Below are positions 33,523 through 35,164 of a DNA stretch of 35,164 bases, piece by piece. Location of the stretch: contig NZ_FMTT01000008.1 in assembly GCF_900100345.1 (NCBI RefSeq), positions 1 through 35,164 on the forward strand, read 5' to 3'. The notes under the pieces are model-generated. The model saw only the letters and a list, made by a program, of their open reading frames with translations, was not told the origin of the DNA and did no database searches. Within the stretch, counting starts at the first letter, position 1. Each line of letters opens with the position of its first letter. Origin of the DNA: Paenibacillus tianmuensis. Lineage in GTDB: Bacteria; Bacillota; Bacilli; Paenibacillales; NBRC-103111. A program made the translations under genes and the position numbers.

Positions 33523-33538
33523 TTTTTCCATGTATACT
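33510..33538 (+). promoter_or_regulatory. Sigma-A promoter for lepB
   Basis: Plus strand: -35 TCGACG (33510-33515; 4 of 6), a 17-nt spacer, and -10 TATACT (33533-33538; 5 of 6). The start is near 33545, about 33 nt before the lepB ATG. Confidence 0.6.
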
Positions 33539-33577
33539 ATGTTGCATACGAACAGCGGAAAGGAAGGGCGGTTGTTT

Positions 33578-34126
33578 ATGCATTCTCTATTCAAAGAAAT
33601 TTGGTCGTGGGTTCGTTCCATCGCAGCCGCTTTCGCACTGACGCTTGTGATCGGCATCTTCGTGTTTCAACCGACTCATGTGCTGGGCCATTCGATGGAC
33701 CCTACGCTGCACAACGACCAGCGCATCTATGTATCCAAGCTGTCGCATACGTTCCGCTATGCGCCGAAGTACGGAGATATCGTTATTATCGACAGCCGGG
33801 TAGAGCGAGAGCGTACGCTCAAGGACGATGTGCTGGAACACCCATTGTTGAAGTTCATTCGCGGGAGCGAGGACCCGAATATGTACGTCAAACGGGTCAT
33901 CGGCAAGCCTGGGGATGTCCTGGAGCTCAAAAACGATAAAGTATACCGTAACGGGGAGGTGCTGGAGGAACCGTACTTGAACGAGCCGATGCAGGTTCTC
34001 GGCGAGCACAAGTGGACGGTCCACGAAGGCCACATCTTCGTTATGGGAGATAACCGAAATCACAGCAAAGACAGCCGGGAAATCGGCTTTATTCCGCTGG
34101 ACCACGTATTGGGCATTAAGATGTAA
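33578..34126 (+). CDS. lepB: Type I signal peptidase
   Basis: A 182-residue membrane-anchored signal peptidase that cleaves signal peptides on exported proteins. One N-terminal helix (about 14-31, IAAAFALTLVIGIFVF) is followed by the catalytic Ser39 in G-H-S-M-D-P-T-L, Lys105 in M-Y-V-K-R-V-I-G, and the conserved G-D-N-R-N-H-S-K-D-S-R. AAGGAAGG lies about 10 nt before the ATG; a TTG two codons earlier is less well placed. It is divergent from bofC, and a bidirectional terminator follows. Several signal peptidase genes per genome are usual in this group. Confidence 0.95.
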   Translation: MHSLFKEIWSWVRSIAAAFALTLVIGIFVFQPTHVLGHSMDPTLHNDQRIYVSKLSHTFRYAPKYGDIVIIDSRVERERTLKDDVLEHPLLKFIRGSEDPNMYVKRVIGKPGDVLELKNDKVYRNGEVLEEPYLNEPMQVLGEHKWTVHEGHIFVMGDNRNHSKDSREIGFIPLDHVLGIKM

Positions 34127-34135
34127 CGCGCTCAT

Positions 34136-34178
34136 AAAAAAACAGCCGGAGGCTTAGGCTTCCGGCTGTTTTTTTTTA
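34136..34178. terminator. Bidirectional terminator between lepB and the coat-type gene
   Basis: Arms AACAGCCGGA (34141-34150) and TCCGGCTGTT (34161-34170) form a perfect 10-bp stem. A-run and T-run lie on either side: nine T's follow on the plus strand and seven T's on the minus strand. Confidence 0.88.
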
Positions 34179-34181
34179 TAT

Positions 34182-35164
34182 TTAGTTGCCGAGCCAAGGC
34201 ATGGGTCTTCTCGGTTTGACCGAACGGGCCGCCTGACGGCGATTGCGCTCAATCAAGCTGCTGATCGCGGCACGTGCCGAGCTTTGCTTCTTTTTCCGTT
34301 TCGGGGGACGAGCCGCTTTAGATTCGGACTGAGTATCGGTTTGCGAAATGACCGCCTTTTCGGAACGAGCGCTCTCTCCCGATTCCCTCTCACCTTCTCT
34401 CCCCTTATCGTATACCGGCGGCTGCCCCCAAGGAAAGGGGCTTCCGTACGAGACAGCCACAGGACTTACATAGCCCGGATACGACGGAAATCCCGGGTAT
34501 CCGTGGAACGGCACGACCCGTTCACAGAATATAGGTCCCGGACCGACAAACGGCATGAACGGGTATTCGTCCATCGGCTGGCCATAGGGCTGGAACGGAC
34601 CGGGGATATTCGGTTGCGGCAAAGGCGGCTCAAGCGAAATCGGCGCTGCCTGCGACCATTGAGGCATCAAGGACGCCTGGGCAGGCATCTGCGCAAATGG
34701 AGGCGATTCCGGCGGCAGCGCATACGGCAAATCCGCCAGCCCCCCTCCGCAACCGCAGCCGCTTTGAATAACCGGCGCTTGACCGGTAGATAAAGACGGG
34801 TATGCCGGAGGCGCTGCCGGGGCCGTATAGTAAGGCATCATTCCTGCGCCGGGCATTTGCGGAATCGGCGGGAGCTCCGGTTCCTTCCAAACGTTTTCTT
34901 TGCCTTTACCGTATGGAGGATGCGGCTGCTGAGCCATCGCTTCAACGGCGGGAACATTGTACTGCTGGAACAAAGACGCGGAAGGCGGCGGCGGTTGGTA
35001 TCCAAGCTGAAACGGTTGATACCCGGGCTGCGGCTGAGCTACTTGATACGGATTTAGAGCAGGCTCGCTCGGCTTGCCTTTCTGCGCCGCTTGGAACGGT
35101 TGTGGAGCCTCATACGGTTGCGGCTTTTGTGCTGCGCTAAACGGCTGTGGCATCGGCTCGTTCG
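34182..35164 (-). CDS. Proline-rich SafA-like spore coat/morphogenetic protein, C-terminal part (cut by window edge)
   Basis: At least 327 residues are visible; the frame stays open past the right edge, so the N-terminus is missing. The visible part is rich in P, Q, Y, G and A with repeated short units (PYEAPQPFQAAQK, PYQVAQPQPGYQPFQ), a Q-S-G-C-G-C-G-G cluster in the middle, a long Pro/Tyr/Phe-rich part, then a lysine- and arginine-rich tail ending KPRRPMPWLGN. B. subtilis has safA near bofC in the same relative place; SafA has an N-terminal LysM domain and a similar low-complexity region. So a SafA-like role in spore coat assembly is likely, but the LysM domain lies outside the window. Confidence 0.6.
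   Translation of the reverse strand, partial: NEPMPQPFSAAQKPQPYEAPQPFQAAQKGKPSEPALNPYQVAQPQPGYQPFQLGYQPPPPSASLFQQYNVPAVEAMAQQPHPPYGKGKENVWKEPELPPIPQMPGAGMMPYYTAPAAPPAYPSLSTGQAPVIQSGCGCGGGLADLPYALPPESPPFAQMPAQASLMPQWSQAAPISLEPPLPQPNIPGPFQPYGQPMDEYPFMPFVGPGPIFCERVVPFHGYPGFPSYPGYVSPVAVSYGSPFPWGQPPVYDKGREGERESGESARSEKAVISQTDTQSESKAARPPKRKKKQSSARAAISSLIERNRRQAARSVKPRRPMPWLGN

Overview
The window looks like chromosome from an endospore-forming member of the Bacillales, most likely Paenibacillaceae (Paenibacillus or a relative). The gene order rarA-tcdA-aspS-hisS-(T-box)-dtd-relA-apt-recJ-secF/secD-comN-spoVB-yrbG-like-yrzE-like-yajC-tgt-queA-ruvB-ruvA-bofC-safA-like matches, in the same relative order, the block known from Bacillus subtilis. 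Departures from B. subtilis point to Paenibacillaceae: secD and secF are separate genes, ruvC is present in the ruv operon, and a large SpoIID/LytB-domain gene sits between ruvB and queA. A cotH-type gene, hemZ, a zinc/manganese-type CDF transporter and a membrane-anchored FAD oxidoreductase are inserted in the block. Genus is not decided by the sequence.

Layout. Positions 1-632 are the accessory edge: the start of an IS200/IS605-type tnpB runs off the left end, followed by about 400 bp with at most a small coding remnant. A plus-strand putative sensor-domain membrane protein (633-1313) converges on rarA. From rarA (1381) to comN (22321) every convincing gene is on the minus strand, so transcription runs right to left: secD-secF-CDF-recJ-apt, cotH, relA-dtd-small ORF, hemZ, FAD oxidoreductase, hisS-aspS-tcdA, rarA. 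spoVB is on plus, a DUF421 gene on minus, a TIGR04086 gene on plus. ruvC-ruvA-ruvB-spoIID-like-queA-tgt-yajC form a second long minus-strand run, then bofC (minus), lepB (plus) and a truncated proline-rich coat-type gene (minus) at the right edge.

Functions. The genes cover tRNA charging and modification (aspS, hisS, tcdA, tgt, queA, dtd), stringent response and purine salvage (relA, apt), recombination and repair (rarA, recJ, ruvABC), protein export (secD, secF, yajC, lepB) and endospore formation (cotH, spoVB, bofC, safA-like, SpoIID-domain protein, and by promoter the DUF421 and TIGR04086 proteins).

The most interesting signals are regulatory. There is a T-box leader before hisS-aspS whose specifier and discriminator-contact base fit tRNA-Asp and not tRNA-His. 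There are sporulation sigma-factor promoters with near-consensus elements: sigma-F type before the DUF421 gene and before bofC, sigma-E type before the TIGR04086 gene, sigma-K type before cotH. The bofC promoter overlaps the vegetative lepB promoter on the opposite strand. I saw no CRISPR array, tRNA, rRNA or prophage. Most of the window is conserved housekeeping sequence, and I do not see a convincing new defence or mobile system.
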